Part shown: positions 27,903 to 37,989 of the stretch, one piece after another
How the letters are laid out: the number at the start of each line of letters is the position of its first letter
Numbering within the stretch: position 1 is the stretch's first letter
Assembly: GCF_025685545.1 (NCBI RefSeq)
Contig: NZ_JAGSYC010000025.1
Coordinates: 558,001-622,000 of the forward strand
Reading direction: 5' to 3'
Origin: Granulicella paludicola
GTDB lineage: Bacteria > Acidobacteriota > Terriglobia > Terriglobales > Acidobacteriaceae
DNA length: 64,000 nt
Made by a program: the position numbers and the translations under genes
The notes under the pieces: model-generated
Seen by the model: the letters and a program-made list of their open reading frames with translations, nothing else
Told to the model about the DNA's origin: nothing
Database searches by the model: none

Positions 27903-29372
27903 GTGACCGACACCACCCGAAGCCCTGAGCTTGAACGCACACTGACCCTTCGCGGTGCGGTGACTCTGAACCTGCTGGACATGATCGGGGTTGGGCCGTT
28001 CCTCACGCTGCCGCTGCTGCTGGCTGCGATGGGTGGCCCGCAGGCGATGCTGGGATGGGTGCTCGGCGCGCTGCTGGCCGCCTGCGATGGCCTGGTGTGG
28101 GCGGAGCTGGGCGCGGCGATGCCGGAAGCGGGGGGCACTTATCACTATCTCGCGACGATCTTTCCCGGCAAGTTCGGGCGATGGCTCAGCTTTCTTTTTG
28201 TCTTTCAGCTTTGCTTCTCGGCACCGCTGTCGGTTGCGAGCGGATGCATCGGGCTTGCGCAGTACGCGGGCTATCTATCGCCTGCGCTGGTGTCTCATGC
28301 GGCGGTCCATGCGTTGCACCTTGGCCCGTACAGCTTTGGCGTGACCTTCGGTGTGTCGTCATGGCTTGCGGTTGCGGCTGTCGCTGTGGCGGTCGTGTTG
28401 CTGTATCGAAAGCTGTCTGAGATGCGGGCGCTTGGCGCGGGGCTGCTTGCGCTGGTGCTGTTGACGATTGGCTGGGCGATTGTGACGGGGCTTCTGCATG
28501 GGCACATCGGAAAGGCTTTTGCATTCGCTCCCGGTGCTTTCCGGCTGAATCATGCGTTCTTTGCAGGGCTTGGGTCTGCAATGTTGATTGCTACCTACGA
28601 CTATTGGGGTTACTACAATGTGACCTTCCTTGGCGGAGAGACGCGCGAGCCCGGCCGGACGATCCCACGTGCTGTGCTGATCTCCATTGGCATCGTTTCG
28701 CTGCTATATCTCGCACTGAATACCAGCGTGCTTGCGGTGCTGGGCTCCTCGGCGACGATCGCTGCCGGTGGCACGCTGGATGCCCGCCGAGCGTTGCTCT
28801 CGCAGTTCATGCAGACGGCCTATGCTCCTTCGCTGGGAGCGCACACTGCCTTATGGCTGGGGCGGACGGCTGCGGTCCTTGTGATGGTGACGGCGTTTGC
28901 GAGCGTATTCTCGCTGCTGCTCGGCTATTCGCGCATCCCGTTTGCTGCGGCGCGGGATGGCAACTTTCCGGCGATCTTCGGCAAGCTGCACCCGACGCGG
29001 GGCTTTCCGTATCTTTCGCTGCTGACCCTGGCGGCGGCTGCGTGTGTGTTTTGCTTTTTCGCGCTCGCCGATGTCATTGCCGCGCTGGTGGTGCTGCGGA
29101 TTGTGCTGCAGTTTTCGCTGCAGCATGTTGGGGTGATCGTGCTTCGGATACGTCGTCCCGATCTGCCACGGCCCTTTCGCTTGTGGCTTTACCCTGTGCC
29201 GCCGCTACTGGCGTTGGCTGGTTTCGGCTACATCGTATTCTCGCGGCCTAACTTTCACCGGGAGCTTTTGCTGGCTGCCGTGGTAGCGCTAGCGGGGTCT
29301 ATGCTCTTCGTGCTGAGCACGCTCGCAAGAGGCAATTTCCCATCCAAACGGGCTTCGGACAGCGTACTGTAA
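27903..29372 (+). CDS. APC-family amino acid permease
   Basis: 489 aa from GTG 27903; a TTG at 27885 is also in frame. The first helix [20 protein letters not shown] holds the substrate-binding G-x-G segment of APC transporters, and [20 protein letters not shown] is the conserved second helix and loop. About twelve hydrophobic segments follow. It should import an amino acid or amine; the substrate is not predictable. It is divergent from the large PIG-L gene and followed 47 nt later by msrP. Confidence 0.87.
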   Translation: MTDTTRSPELERTLTLRGAVTLNLLDMIGVGPFLTLPLLLAAMGGPQAMLGWVLGALLAACDGLVWAELGAAMPEAGGTYHYLATIFPGKFGRWLSFLFVFQLCFSAPLSVASGCIGLAQYAGYLSPALVSHAAVHALHLGPYSFGVTFGVSSWLAVAAVAVAVVLLYRKLSEMRALGAGLLALVLLTIGWAIVTGLLHGHIGKAFAFAPGAFRLNHAFFAGLGSAMLIATYDYWGYYNVTFLGGETREPGRTIPRAVLISIGIVSLLYLALNTSVLAVLGSSATIAAGGTLDARRALLSQFMQTAYAPSLGAHTALWLGRTAAVLVMVTAFASVFSLLLGYSRIPFAAARDGNFPAIFGKLHPTRGFPYLSLLTLAAAACVFCFFALADVIAALVVLRIVLQFSLQHVGVIVLRIRRPDLPRPFRLWLYPVPPLLALAGFGYIVFSRPNFHRELLLAAVVALAGSMLFVLSTLARGNFPSKRASDSVL

Positions 29373-29419
29373 CTAGAGTGGTTTCTGCGTGTCTAACCCG
29401 CAGAAGAGGAGATTTGAAG

Positions 29420-30385
29420 ATGCTGCTGCGAACAGAGAAGTCCATTCCGTCGTCCGAGATCACGCCTAAAGAGGTGTACGAGTCCTTCAAGATGACGCGC
29501 CGCCGTGTGCTCTCTGGCCTTGGCGCTGTGGGCGCTGCCGCTGCCACTGCGGGCCTGCCGCAGCTGGCGCTGGGCGAGACGCCGCTCAAGTTTGTGACCA
29601 CAAACTACTCGGTGCCGGACCGCGCCACCACGCCTGAATCCAAGGCGAAGAGCTATAACAATTTCTATGAGTTCGGTGAGCAGAAGGACGATCCTGCCAA
29701 GAATGCTCACACATTGAAGACAAACCCCTGGTCGGTGAAGATCGAAGGCCTGGTGAAGACGCCGCTGACGCTCGACCTGGACAAGCTCGCGAGCCTTCGA
29801 CCGATGGAGCAGCGTGTCTATCGCTTCCGCTGCGTCGAGGCGTGGTCCATGGTGATTCCGTGGGACGGATATCCGTTGGCGGAGCTGATCAAGTTTGCAA
29901 ACCCACTGCCCAGTGCCAAATTTGTGCAATTTATCTCGCTGGCAGATAGCAAGACAGAGGAGCTGCCGAGTGGCATTGCGTGGCCTTACAGTGAAGGCCT
30001 TCGCATGGATGAGGCGATGAACCCGCTGACATTGTTGACATTCGGCAGCTATGGGCAGACGCTGGCGAACCAGCAGGGTGCGCCGATACGGGTGATCATT
30101 CCGTGGAAGTACGGATTCAAGTCGGCGAAGTCGATTGTGAAGATCCGGTTCGTCGACAAGATGCCGCACACGACCTGGAACGATCTCAACTCCGAGGAGT
30201 ATGGGTTCTACTCAAACGTAAATCCGTCCGTCGATCATCCCCGCTGGTCGCAGGCGCATGAGCGTTTGTTGAATACGACAGGCAACAGCCTCTTTGTGAA
30301 GTCCGTGCCCACGCTGCCGTTCAATGGATATGCGAATGAGGTCGCGTCTATGTACGCGGGCATGGACTTGAAGCGTTTTTACTAG
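29420..30385 (+). CDS. msrP: Protein-methionine-sulfoxide reductase catalytic subunit MsrP
   Basis: 321 aa from ATG 29420 (AGAGGAG upstream). A Tat signal is visible ([17 protein letters not shown], residues 27-43, cleavage near LALGETP). The sulfite-oxidase-fold domain has [18 protein letters not shown], in which Cys binds molybdenum, and [14 protein letters not shown]. MsrP, with Mo-molybdopterin, reduces methionine sulfoxide in exported proteins using electrons from MsrQ, encoded five nt downstream. The C-terminus ends MDLKRFY, as in E. coli YedY-like proteins. Confidence 0.95.
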   Translation: MLLRTEKSIPSSEITPKEVYESFKMTRRRVLSGLGAVGAAAATAGLPQLALGETPLKFVTTNYSVPDRATTPESKAKSYNNFYEFGEQKDDPAKNAHTLKTNPWSVKIEGLVKTPLTLDLDKLASLRPMEQRVYRFRCVEAWSMVIPWDGYPLAELIKFANPLPSAKFVQFISLADSKTEELPSGIAWPYSEGLRMDEAMNPLTLLTFGSYGQTLANQQGAPIRVIIPWKYGFKSAKSIVKIRFVDKMPHTTWNDLNSEEYGFYSNVNPSVDHPRWSQAHERLLNTTGNSLFVKSVPTLPFNGYANEVASMYAGMDLKRFY

Positions 30386-30390
30386 ATACC

Positions 30391-31101
30391 ATGCCTACTC
30401 GAGCGATTCCTTATTTGAAGGGTGTCCTTCACCTCCTGTGCCTTCTGCCACTGCTGTATCTTCTTCAGCAATACCGCAGCGGCGCACTTGCAAGCCTTGC
30501 GGACCCGACGAACTACCTGACGCACTTCACGGGCGACTGGGCGCTTTGGTTGCTGCTTGCCGACCTTGCGATCACGCCACTTCGCCGCCTGAATTCAGCA
30601 CTGGCATGGTTGATTCGTCTTCGGCGTATGGTCGGGCTGTGGGCGTTCTTCTATGCGACGCTACATCTGCTGATTTATGTCGTTTTGTTCAGCGGCTACG
30701 ATTTGCCGACGGCATGGGCCGGAGTCCAGGCAGGTCATCTGATCGAGCCTTGGAACCAGTTCAAACTCATCTGGCCCCGAATGCTGGATGACGTGGAGAA
30801 GCGGTCGTTTATTCAGGTGGGGCTGCTGGCGTGGGTGCTGTTGCTGGCGCTGGCTATCACCTCGCCGCAGCGAGTGATGAGGGCGATGGGTGGCAAGAAC
30901 TGGCAGCGGCTCCATCGCGCTATCTATGTGGCAGGTATTGCTGCGGTCATTCACTACTGGTGGCTAGTGAAGGCGGGTGTGCTTGCGCCGTGGAAGGTGA
31001 CAGCCGTGCTTGCGGTGCTCCTCCTGGCGCGTATTGTTTATTCGGTGATGAAGCGCCTCAAGAAGCCGAGCGCTGCAAAACCATCAGCAAAGATGGCATG
31101 A
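30391..31101 (+). CDS. msrQ: Heme-binding membrane subunit MsrQ
   Basis: 236 aa with six hydrophobic segments. Histidines of the ferric-reductase-like domain are seen in LTHFTGDWALW, FFYATLHLLIYV, WQRLHRAIYVAG and AAVIHYWWLVKAG. MsrQ passes electrons from the cytoplasm or quinone pool through heme b (and flavin in the E. coli system) to MsrP. It follows msrP by five nt, the usual order. Confidence 0.95.
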   Translation: MPTRAIPYLKGVLHLLCLLPLLYLLQQYRSGALASLADPTNYLTHFTGDWALWLLLADLAITPLRRLNSALAWLIRLRRMVGLWAFFYATLHLLIYVVLFSGYDLPTAWAGVQAGHLIEPWNQFKLIWPRMLDDVEKRSFIQVGLLAWVLLLALAITSPQRVMRAMGGKNWQRLHRAIYVAGIAAVIHYWWLVKAGVLAPWKVTAVLAVLLLARIVYSVMKRLKKPSAAKPSAKMA

Positions 31102-31155
31102 ACCGCAACTTCTGGCTGATAGTACAGGTCTAAGCTGGGTGTTGAGGTGTTGCCG

Positions 31156-33225
31156 ATGCCAAGGACCCGCCATGCCGTGTATTTTGTCCCGATCTTCGCG
31201 CCCCTATGCCTAGCGTCACTGCTTAGCGCGCAGATTCAGTCGCACGCCTCGAAGCCCCATCCTGCGTCGAAGTCCGTGAAACCTGTTGCACTTGTCCCGC
31301 TTTCACCGCGGGAGCGTGTAGTGCAACTGCTTGACCGCTTTACTTTTGGGCCCACGCCTGGACAGGTTGACCAAGTGATTGCGCAGGGGAGTGACGCGTG
31401 GCTAGCGCAGCAGATGCAACCCGGCTCGATTCCTGATCCGATCCTGGCGCGCAAGCTCGGTGATCTCCCCACCGTAGGCATGAGTACGCAACAGGCGATG
31501 ACGGTTTTTCCGGATCGTCCGCAGATCAGCGCGGTGGCGAATGAGACAAGCGAGCCACCTACCGACCCGCTCCTTCACGCGGTGTTCGATGTGCAATATA
31601 CGAAGCTGATGAAGGAGCGCGACAAGAAGAAGCCAGATGGCACTACGGTTTCGGTAGCAGAGCCGACCGACGCGGAGAAGGCTGCGCAGAAGAAGCTCGA
31701 TCAGGAAAAGGCATCTCGCTTGTTTGGGGATCTGATTTCGTTGCCGAAGGAGCAGCGGATGAAGGCGATCCTCGCCTTGCCGGTAGAGGACCAGATCGTG
31801 CTGACGGGGAATGGCAACCTCAAGGATCAGCAGCGCAACCTGCTCTTTGCGGATTTCAATCCGCGCGAGCGTGATGCTTTTATCGCGATGTCCGGTCAGG
31901 TCAGTTCTTCGGGCAATCTTCTGAACGAGCTTACGCAGGCTCGTGTGGCGCGCGATATCCTGACGGAGCGGCAGTTGGAAGCGGTGATGACCGCCTTCTG
32001 GTTCAATCACTTCAACATCTATGCGCCGAAAGACAGCGACCAGTGGTATACCACGAGCTACGAGCGCGATGTGATTCGCCGCAATGCGCTGGGCAACTTC
32101 CGAGACCTGCTGCTTGCTACCGCGCAGTCGCCCGCGATGATGGTCTATCTCGACAACTGGCTTTCTATCGGGCCGGATTCACTCGCGAATGGAGTCAACC
32201 CGCAGAATCCGAAGTCGAAGAAGGGCAACAAGGGTCTCAACGAGAACTATGGCCGCGAAGTGATGGAGCTGCATACCGTTGGCGTCAACGGCGGCTATAC
32301 GCAGGCGGATGTTACGTCGCTCGCGGCGATCCTTACTGGGTGGGGTATCGATCAGCCGAACAACGGCGGAGGTTTTCAGTTCGACTACAAGCGACATGAG
32401 CCTGGCTCGAAGCTTTGGTTTGGCTATGTGATCGACGATAAGGGCAATGTCACGAAGATTGATCCGGGCAAGCCGATATCAGCGGCGAGCCTGACGGTGG
32501 GCAACGCGGTCGCCACTCCCGAAAGCGTGAAGCAGGGAATTGCCGCGCTGAACATTCTTGCCAATGCTCCTCAGACCGCGCGATTCATCTCTACTGAACT
32601 GGCGCAGTATTTTGTCGCCGATGACCCTCCGCCTGCGCTTGTGGACCGCTTGTCGCAAGTCTTCATCGACTCGCACGGAGACATCAAGACGATACTGCGC
32701 GCACTGATCACATCACCTGAGTTCAACTCGCGGCAGTACTTTCATACGAAGGTGAAGACACCGGAGGAGTTCATCGCCTCGGCCTTCCGCGCCACGGCTA
32801 CCGACCCGCAGAACCTTGGTGCGCTCGCGAACCAGCTGAACACAATGGGGATGCCGCTCTTCCGTGCGCTGCCGCCTACGGGGTATTACCTCACTGCAGA
32901 TCGCTGGATGAACTCGACGGCGCTCGTCGATCGCCTGAACTTTGCGTATCAGCTGACAAACGGGAAATTTGCGAATCAGAAGTTCGATGCGCCGAAGCTG
33001 GTCGCGAGTGGGCTGATCGCGTTGCCGCACACACCCACAGGGACCGGTGCAGACTTAACGCTGCATGTGCTGGAGGAGACGATGATCGGCGCACCCGTAT
33101 CGACGCAAACGAATGTGCTGATCGACAAGCAGCTCGCCCAACAACCTGCGAATGCGACACCGACCGACACGCTAAACCTGCTGACAGCGCTGGTGCTGGG
33201 ATCGCCTGACTTCCAGCTGCGCTAG
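31156..33225 (+). CDS. DUF1800 family secreted protein
   Basis: 689 aa from ATG 31156 (GAGG eight bases upstream; GTG 31147 overlaps that site). It has a signal peptide (FVPIFAPLCLASLLSAQ). The DUF1800 pattern is clear: HLL-like start RVVQLLDRFTFGPTPGQVDQ, ERQLEAVMTAFWFNHFN, NYGREVMELHTVGVNGGY, VTSLAAILTGWGI and a C-terminal LNLLTALVLGSPDFQLR. The function of DUF1800 is unknown. It commonly pairs with DUF1501, which is absent here. It overlaps the convergent PIG-L gene by four nt. Confidence 0.9.
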   Translation: MPRTRHAVYFVPIFAPLCLASLLSAQIQSHASKPHPASKSVKPVALVPLSPRERVVQLLDRFTFGPTPGQVDQVIAQGSDAWLAQQMQPGSIPDPILARKLGDLPTVGMSTQQAMTVFPDRPQISAVANETSEPPTDPLLHAVFDVQYTKLMKERDKKKPDGTTVSVAEPTDAEKAAQKKLDQEKASRLFGDLISLPKEQRMKAILALPVEDQIVLTGNGNLKDQQRNLLFADFNPRERDAFIAMSGQVSSSGNLLNELTQARVARDILTERQLEAVMTAFWFNHFNIYAPKDSDQWYTTSYERDVIRRNALGNFRDLLLATAQSPAMMVYLDNWLSIGPDSLANGVNPQNPKSKKGNKGLNENYGREVMELHTVGVNGGYTQADVTSLAAILTGWGIDQPNNGGGFQFDYKRHEPGSKLWFGYVIDDKGNVTKIDPGKPISAASLTVGNAVATPESVKQGIAALNILANAPQTARFISTELAQYFVADDPPPALVDRLSQVFIDSHGDIKTILRALITSPEFNSRQYFHTKVKTPEEFIASAFRATATDPQNLGALANQLNTMGMPLFRALPPTGYYLTADRWMNSTALVDRLNFAYQLTNGKFANQKFDAPKLVASGLIALPHTPTGTGADLTLHVLEETMIGAPVSTQTNVLIDKQLAQQPANATPTDTLNLLTALVLGSPDFQLR

Positions 33226-33956
33226 TCGTTAAGTACCCCTTCGAACATGTCCTTGGATTGTCGAGCGGGCTGCGGGGAGACTGTGGCCATGAGGGTGTAC
33301 AGCTCTGTCTGCCCGTGCTGCTTCCAGACGTCACCGACTTTTTCCATCAGCGGTGCCTGGGAGGCGTGGGCGCGAAACGCTTCGACTTTGGCCTCGAAGA
33401 CGCTGCGGACATCCAGTGCGAGCGACCAAGGTGCGGGCAGCGGCGGCTGGCGGTCGGGGAGGAAGTAGCCGGTGGAAAGATGGAAGAGTCTTTGCGGACG
33501 ATATGCCGGGCCAAGATCTTTATAGCGTTTTTCCTGTCCAGCCCAGTGGAAAGCTGCCGTCGTCGCGGTTGATACGGCCATGTGATCGGGATGCGTGTTC
33601 AGGCCGCCGTCGCAACCGAAGGTTACGATGACCTGCGGTTTGAACGCGCGAATTCGCTGCACCAGCTTCCCCGCAAGCTCAGAGATGCTCTTGAACTCGA
33701 GTTGCGCGTCCTGGTATTCGAGCAGTTCCTGTTGCGAGACGCCGAGCAGATGGCAGCTCGCAACGAACTCAGCGCGCCGGATCGCGCCGAGCTCTGCTGC
33801 GCTCTTTGAGTCGCCTCGGTAGGTCGCAGCCTGGCCATCTGTAAGGCAGACGACGCTGGTCTCTACGCTATCCTTCGCAGCGAGAGCTAGAGCGCCGCCG
33901 AAGGCCACACATTCATCGTCTGGGTGTGCCACGACACACATTAGTCTTCTTCCCAA
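33222..33956 (-). CDS. PIG-L family deacetylase (BshB-like)
   Basis: 244 aa from TTG 33956, chosen because GGGGAGG lies just upstream. An ATG at 33941 would form a TAATG junction with the rnhB stop and is the alternative. The metal motif CVVAHPDDECVAFG is intact and GLNTHPDHMAVS provides HPDH. Size and motifs fit the N-acetylglucosaminyl deacetylases such as BshB and MshB. Bacillithiol synthesis is possible but bshA and bshC are not in the window. The gene overlaps rnhB by 16 nt, so both are one transcript. Confidence 0.85.
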   Translation of the reverse strand: MGRRLMCVVAHPDDECVAFGGALALAAKDSVETSVVCLTDGQAATYRGDSKSAAELGAIRRAEFVASCHLLGVSQQELLEYQDAQLEFKSISELAGKLVQRIRAFKPQVIVTFGCDGGLNTHPDHMAVSTATTAAFHWAGQEKRYKDLGPAYRPQRLFHLSTGYFLPDRQPPLPAPWSLALDVRSVFEAKVEAFRAHASQAPLMEKVGDVWKQHGQTELYTLMATVSPQPARQSKDMFEGVLND

Positions 33957-34717
33957 AGGTCCTCCCCTATTCGGTCGTCGTCTTCCATACCTGCTAGAAT
34001 GCCCTGCACCATGGGTGAGCCTGACAGCACAGCCGCCACGGGCGCGAAGCTTCTGCGATGGTGTTCATGCAGGCCATGTTCCTGGATAGCCTTACGGTGC
34101 TGCGCAGTGCCGTAGCCTTTATGCGAAGCGAAGCCATACTGCGGAAACCCGGCGTCGTAAGACACCATCATCGCATCGCGGTGGACCTTCGCCACCACGG
34201 AGGCGGCAGCGATCGACAGGCTCAGCGAATCTCCGTAGATGAGCTTCGTCTGTGCGCAGGTATGGTCCAGTTGCATGGCGTCAATCAGCAGATGGTCGGG
34301 CTCGCAGCTGAGACCCTGCACGGCCTGAAGCATCGCCAGACGGCTCGCCTGATAGATGTTGATGCGGTCGATGGTCGCGGCGTCTACTTCGGCGATGCAG
34401 ATGGCAATCGCCAACGAGCGAACGACCTCATCCAGCTCGCGCCGCATGACCTCTGTAAGCTGTTTAGAGTCTCGCAGTCCGAGCTTCTTCAGCGCGCGCA
34501 GGTCCTCAGGCAGAATCACGGCGGCGGCCACCACCGGGCCAAACAGGCAGCCGCGACCGACTTCGTCGATGCCGGCGATGTTGCGATAGCCTTCAGATCG
34601 CAGTCTTCTCTCGTAGGCATCGCTGCAGACGAGCTTTTTCAGCCGGGCCATCTTGCTGGCGCTGTCGGTAGCTCTTTGTCGAAAGACTTTCGTAACAGGA
34701 TTTCGCGAAGCAGGCAT
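33941..34717 (-). CDS. rnhB: Ribonuclease HII
   Basis: 258 aa from ATG 34717 with GCAGGAAG upstream; ATG 34651 is an alternative closer to the usual family start. Catalytic acids are visible in IAGIDEVGRGCLFGPV (Asp, Glu), LLIDAMQL (Asp) and YGDSLSLSIAAASVVAKVHRD (Asp). DSKQL and ASHKGYGT are also conserved. The enzyme removes RNA from RNA-DNA hybrids, including single ribonucleotides. Confidence 0.95.
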   Translation of the reverse strand: MPASRNPVTKVFRQRATDSASKMARLKKLVCSDAYERRLRSEGYRNIAGIDEVGRGCLFGPVVAAAVILPEDLRALKKLGLRDSKQLTEVMRRELDEVVRSLAIAICIAEVDAATIDRINIYQASRLAMLQAVQGLSCEPDHLLIDAMQLDHTCAQTKLIYGDSLSLSIAAASVVAKVHRDAMMVSYDAGFPQYGFASHKGYGTAQHRKAIQEHGLHEHHRRSFAPVAAVLSGSPMVQGILAGMEDDDRIGEDLWEED

Positions 34718-34777
34718 GGTATCTTCCTGCTCAGTGTAATCAATCTAGAGCGGCGGATATTCGGGTGATCTGTGTCA

Positions 34778-34805
34778 TCGACCGCCAACATCTCGCCGGT
34801 ACAAT
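34778..34805 (+). promoter_or_regulatory. Possible promoter for the Ala-rich secreted protein
   Basis: TACAAT at 34800-34805 with a weak -35 (TCGACC) 16 nt upstream, about 110 nt before ATG 34915. A 17-codon hydrophobic ORF begins at 34809, but its ATG would precede the predicted start site and it has no ribosome site. Confidence 0.35.
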
Positions 34806-34914
34806 CGTATGAAGGCGAGGTTGCTTGCCTGTCATCTTGCTGTTCTTGTGCTCGCGGCGTAAGCTCGAACACCTTCAAGCCTTTGCCGTAAAGAAATGAT
34901 CGGAGCGTATATCC

Positions 34915-35949
34915 ATGGCTCTTTCTCGTTGTGGAATTGTTCTGGCCGCCGGGCTCCTGCTGTCAGGTTCACGTGCCGCCTACTCGCAGTCCAGCACCCC
35001 GTCTCCTACGTATGACCAGCTGCAGGCCGCTCAGCAGCAGGCAAAGGCTGCGCAGGACGATGCGGCCGCGAAGGTGGCGAAGAAGAAGCATGGCAAGTCC
35101 GGCGATGCCGATGCTGCTACGACGGCGACTCCTGTCACCTCGAATACGATTCCTGCGGCGGCAGCTGCCCCTGCACAGAGTGCGGCGCCTGCGGCGGCGA
35201 GTTCTACAGCCGCGCCTATCGCTGCCGAGGCTTCTGCCCCAGCCGCCGCGCCTACGGTGGCGGAAGGTACTGTGCCCGCCGTTGCAGGGAAAGACGCTGA
35301 TGGTTCCAAGGACAACGCGCCGGCTAAGCCTGTGTATGACAAGCACGGCAAACTCGTAAAGGCGAAGGTGAAGAAGGAGAAGCCGCCGAAGCTGGTTCCG
35401 GTTGATATCGTTCACGGGGAACTGACAATTGATGGCCTCATTGCCAAGGCCGGCCTCAACTTTCAGATCATCGACCTCAAGTATCTATACGTCTGGGTTC
35501 CGGGGCTCGGCACAGCCGTGATCTCCAACCAGCCGTTTGCCGGAGCGAAGATCCAGCCCGATGCGATCGATGGCAACACGATGACGGTGAAGGTCGATGG
35601 ACACCAGCTTCAACTGGCCTGTGATGGCGATATGCTCAACCGCGAGGCAGGGAAAAAGATATTCCAGGGTAAGAAGAAGGAGAAGCCCACCAGCCTGTAT
35701 GTGGCGCTGGATACGAACTATCAGCTGGGATCAAACTACCCTCAGTTCGGCTACGGCGACCAGAACAAGGCACCGTATAACTGGCCAGGGACGCTCATAG
35801 ATCTGCGCGCCAACACGAAGGCACCCGCGCTGCCTGAAAACCTACGCCAGAAGGAACAGGTTGTGAAGATCTGCGCAAAGAACGCCGATGGAAGTCAGGG
35901 GAATTGCCGTGACGTGGACGTGCCTCTGGTGCTTGGCAAGAAGTCCTAA
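34915..35949 (+). CDS. Secreted Ala/Pro-rich protein of unknown function
   Basis: 344 aa with a signal peptide (IVLAAGLLLSGSRAAYSQ) and ATCGGAG upstream. Residues 30-155 are low-complexity Ala/Pro/Lys, probably an extended wall-spanning linker. The C-terminal 190 residues form a folded domain (VDIVHGELTIDGLIAKAGLN, YLYVWVPGLGTAVISNQPF, YVALDTNYQLGSNYPQFGYG) with late cysteines (VKICAKN, GNCRDVD). I do not recognise the domain. It stands alone with its own terminator. Confidence 0.75.
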   Translation: MALSRCGIVLAAGLLLSGSRAAYSQSSTPSPTYDQLQAAQQQAKAAQDDAAAKVAKKKHGKSGDADAATTATPVTSNTIPAAAAAPAQSAAPAAASSTAAPIAAEASAPAAAPTVAEGTVPAVAGKDADGSKDNAPAKPVYDKHGKLVKAKVKKEKPPKLVPVDIVHGELTIDGLIAKAGLNFQIIDLKYLYVWVPGLGTAVISNQPFAGAKIQPDAIDGNTMTVKVDGHQLQLACDGDMLNREAGKKIFQGKKKEKPTSLYVALDTNYQLGSNYPQFGYGDQNKAPYNWPGTLIDLRANTKAPALPENLRQKEQVVKICAKNADGSQGNCRDVDVPLVLGKKS

Positions 35950-35975
35950 GCTGCGGAGCGAGAGATAAGCAACGA

Positions 35976-36003
35976 AGAGAGGCGGCCCGGAGGCCGCCTC
36001 TCT
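35976..36003. terminator. Bidirectional terminator between a secreted-protein gene and rplS
   Basis: A perfect 12-bp stem, AGAGAGGCGGCC and its complement, with loop CGGA. It is followed rightward by CATTGTTT. It ends the Ala-rich gene and, on the other strand, the ribosomal operon. Confidence 0.88.
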
Positions 36004-36028
36004 CATTGTTTCGGTGTTTCGATAACGC

Positions 36029-36409
36029 CTAGGCCTTAGCAGCTGCCGGGCGCTCGATCTTGCGCTCAACCTCACGCAGACGAGCCGCCTTGCCGCGGAG
36101 ACCACGGAGGTAGAACAGCTTCGAACGGCGCACCTGGTAGCTGCGAACCTTCTCGATTTTGTCTACAACCTTGGAGTTGTATGGGAAGATGCGCTCGACG
36201 CCTTGGCCGAAGCTCATCTTACGAACGGTGAAAGAGCCCTGAGGTCCTTTGCGCGTAGCGATAACCATGCCTTCAAAAGCCTGGAGACGCTCTTTGTCGC
36301 CTTCCTTGATCTTTACCTGCACGCGGATGGTATCGCCAGGAGCAAAGTCGGGGAGGTCTGTGCGCTGGAACTTCTCAGCCAGCTTCTGCATAATCGGATG
36401 AATAGACAT
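36029..36409 (-). CDS. rplS: 50S ribosomal protein L19
   Basis: 126 aa from ATG 36409; the open frame extends upstream, but [14 protein letters not shown] is the normal L19 start and AAGGA lies upstream. Family landmarks: [40 protein letters not shown] and [18 protein letters not shown]. The C-terminal tail is slightly extended (Ala-rich). It is the last gene of the rpsP-rplS group and sits at the 30S-50S interface. Confidence 0.96.
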   Translation of the reverse strand: MSIHPIMQKLAEKFQRTDLPDFAPGDTIRVQVKIKEGDKERLQAFEGMVIATRKGPQGSFTVRKMSFGQGVERIFPYNSKVVDKIEKVRSYQVRRSKLFYLRGLRGKAARLREVERKIERPAAAKA

Positions 36410-36506
36410 AGTAGATTCCTTGCGTAAAGTCGCAAGTGCTAGTATACGCGACTTCGGTTGGTTTTGCAGCTGTTTTCCACATTGGATGGCGGAATCGGCG
36501 AGAGTG

Positions 36507-37346
36507 CTAGCCATTCCATCCGAGCTTAGCCAGATACTCTCGATCGTCGTCGGATAGTGGAGCTGTTTCCAGCAAATCTGGCCGGTTGGCAAGCGTCTTC
36601 CCAAGTGCGGCACGACGCCGCCACTTGCGAATAGCCAGGTGATCGCCACCGCCGAGGGCCTCGGGGATAGGCATTCCGTTCCACTCCGCCGGCCGCGTGT
36701 AGTGCGGGTAGTCCAGCAAGCCGCCTGCTCCATGCGTTGCGCGGGGAACACCGTCCGCCGTCATTGTCTCGGTGGGCTCATCGCCTTCCCCGAAACTTTC
36801 ATAGCGTGACGAGTCGGCATGTCCGAGTACGCCGGGTAGCAGGCGTACGACAGCGTCAACGATGACGGCAGCGCCGAGCTCCCCGCCCGTCAACACATAA
36901 TCGCCGATGCCGACCTCTTCATCGCAGAGCATTGCGCTCACGCGCTCGTCTACGCCCTCGTAACGGCCACAGATCAATACCACACGCTCGTAAGTTGCGA
37001 GACGTCGCGCGGTTGCCTGCGTGAAGCTCTGGCCTTGCGCCGAGAGGAGGATAACGCGCTCTTTGCTGCCTCGCTCGCCCTTTGACTGCAGGTGCATGGC
37101 TTCCACGCACTCGAAGATAGGCTGTGCTTTCAGCACCATGCCTTCGCCACCGCCGAAGGGGCGATCATCGACAGTCTTGTGGCGATCGTGTGTAAACGAA
37201 CGGAGATCGTGGGTCGTGACCTCCGCCTGTCCCTGACGCAAGGCGCGCTCGAGAATCCCGTGGCCCAGGATACCCGAGCCTTCACCGCTCTTCGCACCTG
37301 CTGAGCCGAAGAACCCTGGGAAGATCGTCACGATATCAAATCGCAT
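36507..37346 (-). CDS. trmD: tRNA (guanine-N1-)-methyltransferase TrmD
   Basis: 279 aa. The SPOUT knot motifs are plain: [14 protein letters not shown] and [19 protein letters not shown] with [21 protein letters not shown] is the N-terminal substrate loop. It methylates G37 of tRNAs to prevent frameshifting. It overlaps rimM by 11 nt, indicating co-translation, and precedes rplS by about 97 nt. Confidence 0.96.
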   Translation of the reverse strand: MRFDIVTIFPGFFGSAGAKSGEGSGILGHGILERALRQGQAEVTTHDLRSFTHDRHKTVDDRPFGGGEGMVLKAQPIFECVEAMHLQSKGERGSKERVILLSAQGQSFTQATARRLATYERVVLICGRYEGVDERVSAMLCDEEVGIGDYVLTGGELGAAVIVDAVVRLLPGVLGHADSSRYESFGEGDEPTETMTADGVPRATHGAGGLLDYPHYTRPAEWNGMPIPEALGGGDHLAIRKWRRRAALGKTLANRPDLLETAPLSDDDREYLAKLGWNG

Positions 37347-37989
37347 CGGATTCCTCTGTTTCGTCTTCGTCTTCCTCTCCGAAGATTTCAGCGTCGCCGC
37401 TCAACAGCCCCGCGGGCAAATTCATCACCACGCGGCGCTCTCTAACGTCCACATGCTTGAGCCAGGCTCGCACGAAGGGGACGAGTACGGGCTCTTCAAC
37501 CTCCGCGACTTCTACGACCAGCAGCAACGCCGCATCCTCAAGGCGACGACCGTCGCTGCCGACGGGGAACTCGACGTCGATGATTTTGCCTGCGGGTTCA
37601 TCGCCATCGAAGAAAGCGCAGCCCACCAGATCGCCGACGAAATAGGTATCTTCTTCGAGTGCGGGCATATCGTCTGCGGCGATCAGCACCTGAAGCCCCG
37701 CGATGGCCTCCGCGTCGTTGATGCTTTCGCAGCCGCTCAGCTTCAGCACGATGCGGCTGGCGTTGCGTCCTGTCGGACGCCAGGCTTCCTCCAGCGTGCG
37801 CGGCTCCTTCACCTGCTTGCCTGCGGCGGTCTTGCCTGAAAGAAGGACGGAGCGGCCTGCGGAAAATACGCCCTCTACGTCGCTCAGTGGGTCGGACAGC
37901 AACTCGCCTCGACGCCCTTGAGGGCGTAGCAAGGTGGCGATGGCGATCCACCCATCGGTGGCAATATTCGTAACGGCGGAGGTGGTCAA
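37336..37989 (-). CDS. rimM: 16S rRNA processing protein RimM
   Basis: 217 aa from a TTG start (MTTSAVTNIATDGWIAIATL) with GGGAG upstream. The N-terminal barrel (LLRPQGRRGELLSDPLSD) and C-terminal PRC barrel (DTYFVGDLVGCAFFDGD ... VPFVRAWLKHVDVRERRV) follow the RimM plan. It ends with an acidic tail ([11 protein letters not shown]). RimM assists 30S maturation with S19. Confidence 0.93.
   Translation of the reverse strand: MTTSAVTNIATDGWIAIATLLRPQGRRGELLSDPLSDVEGVFSAGRSVLLSGKTAAGKQVKEPRTLEEAWRPTGRNASRIVLKLSGCESINDAEAIAGLQVLIAADDMPALEEDTYFVGDLVGCAFFDGDEPAGKIIDVEFPVGSDGRRLEDAALLLVVEVAEVEEPVLVPFVRAWLKHVDVRERRVVMNLPAGLLSGDAEIFGEEDEDETEESDAI

Noticed and set aside
33939-33943. TAATG junction as the start of the BshB-like gene
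   Set aside because: Kept only as an alternative: the TTG at 33956 has a much better ribosome site (GGGGAGG) and gives the usual N-terminal residues before the metal motif.
34809-34862. 17-codon hydrophobic ORF before the Ala-rich secreted protein
   Set aside because: No ribosome site, no run of regulatory codons, no terminator after it, and its ATG would precede the predicted transcript start.
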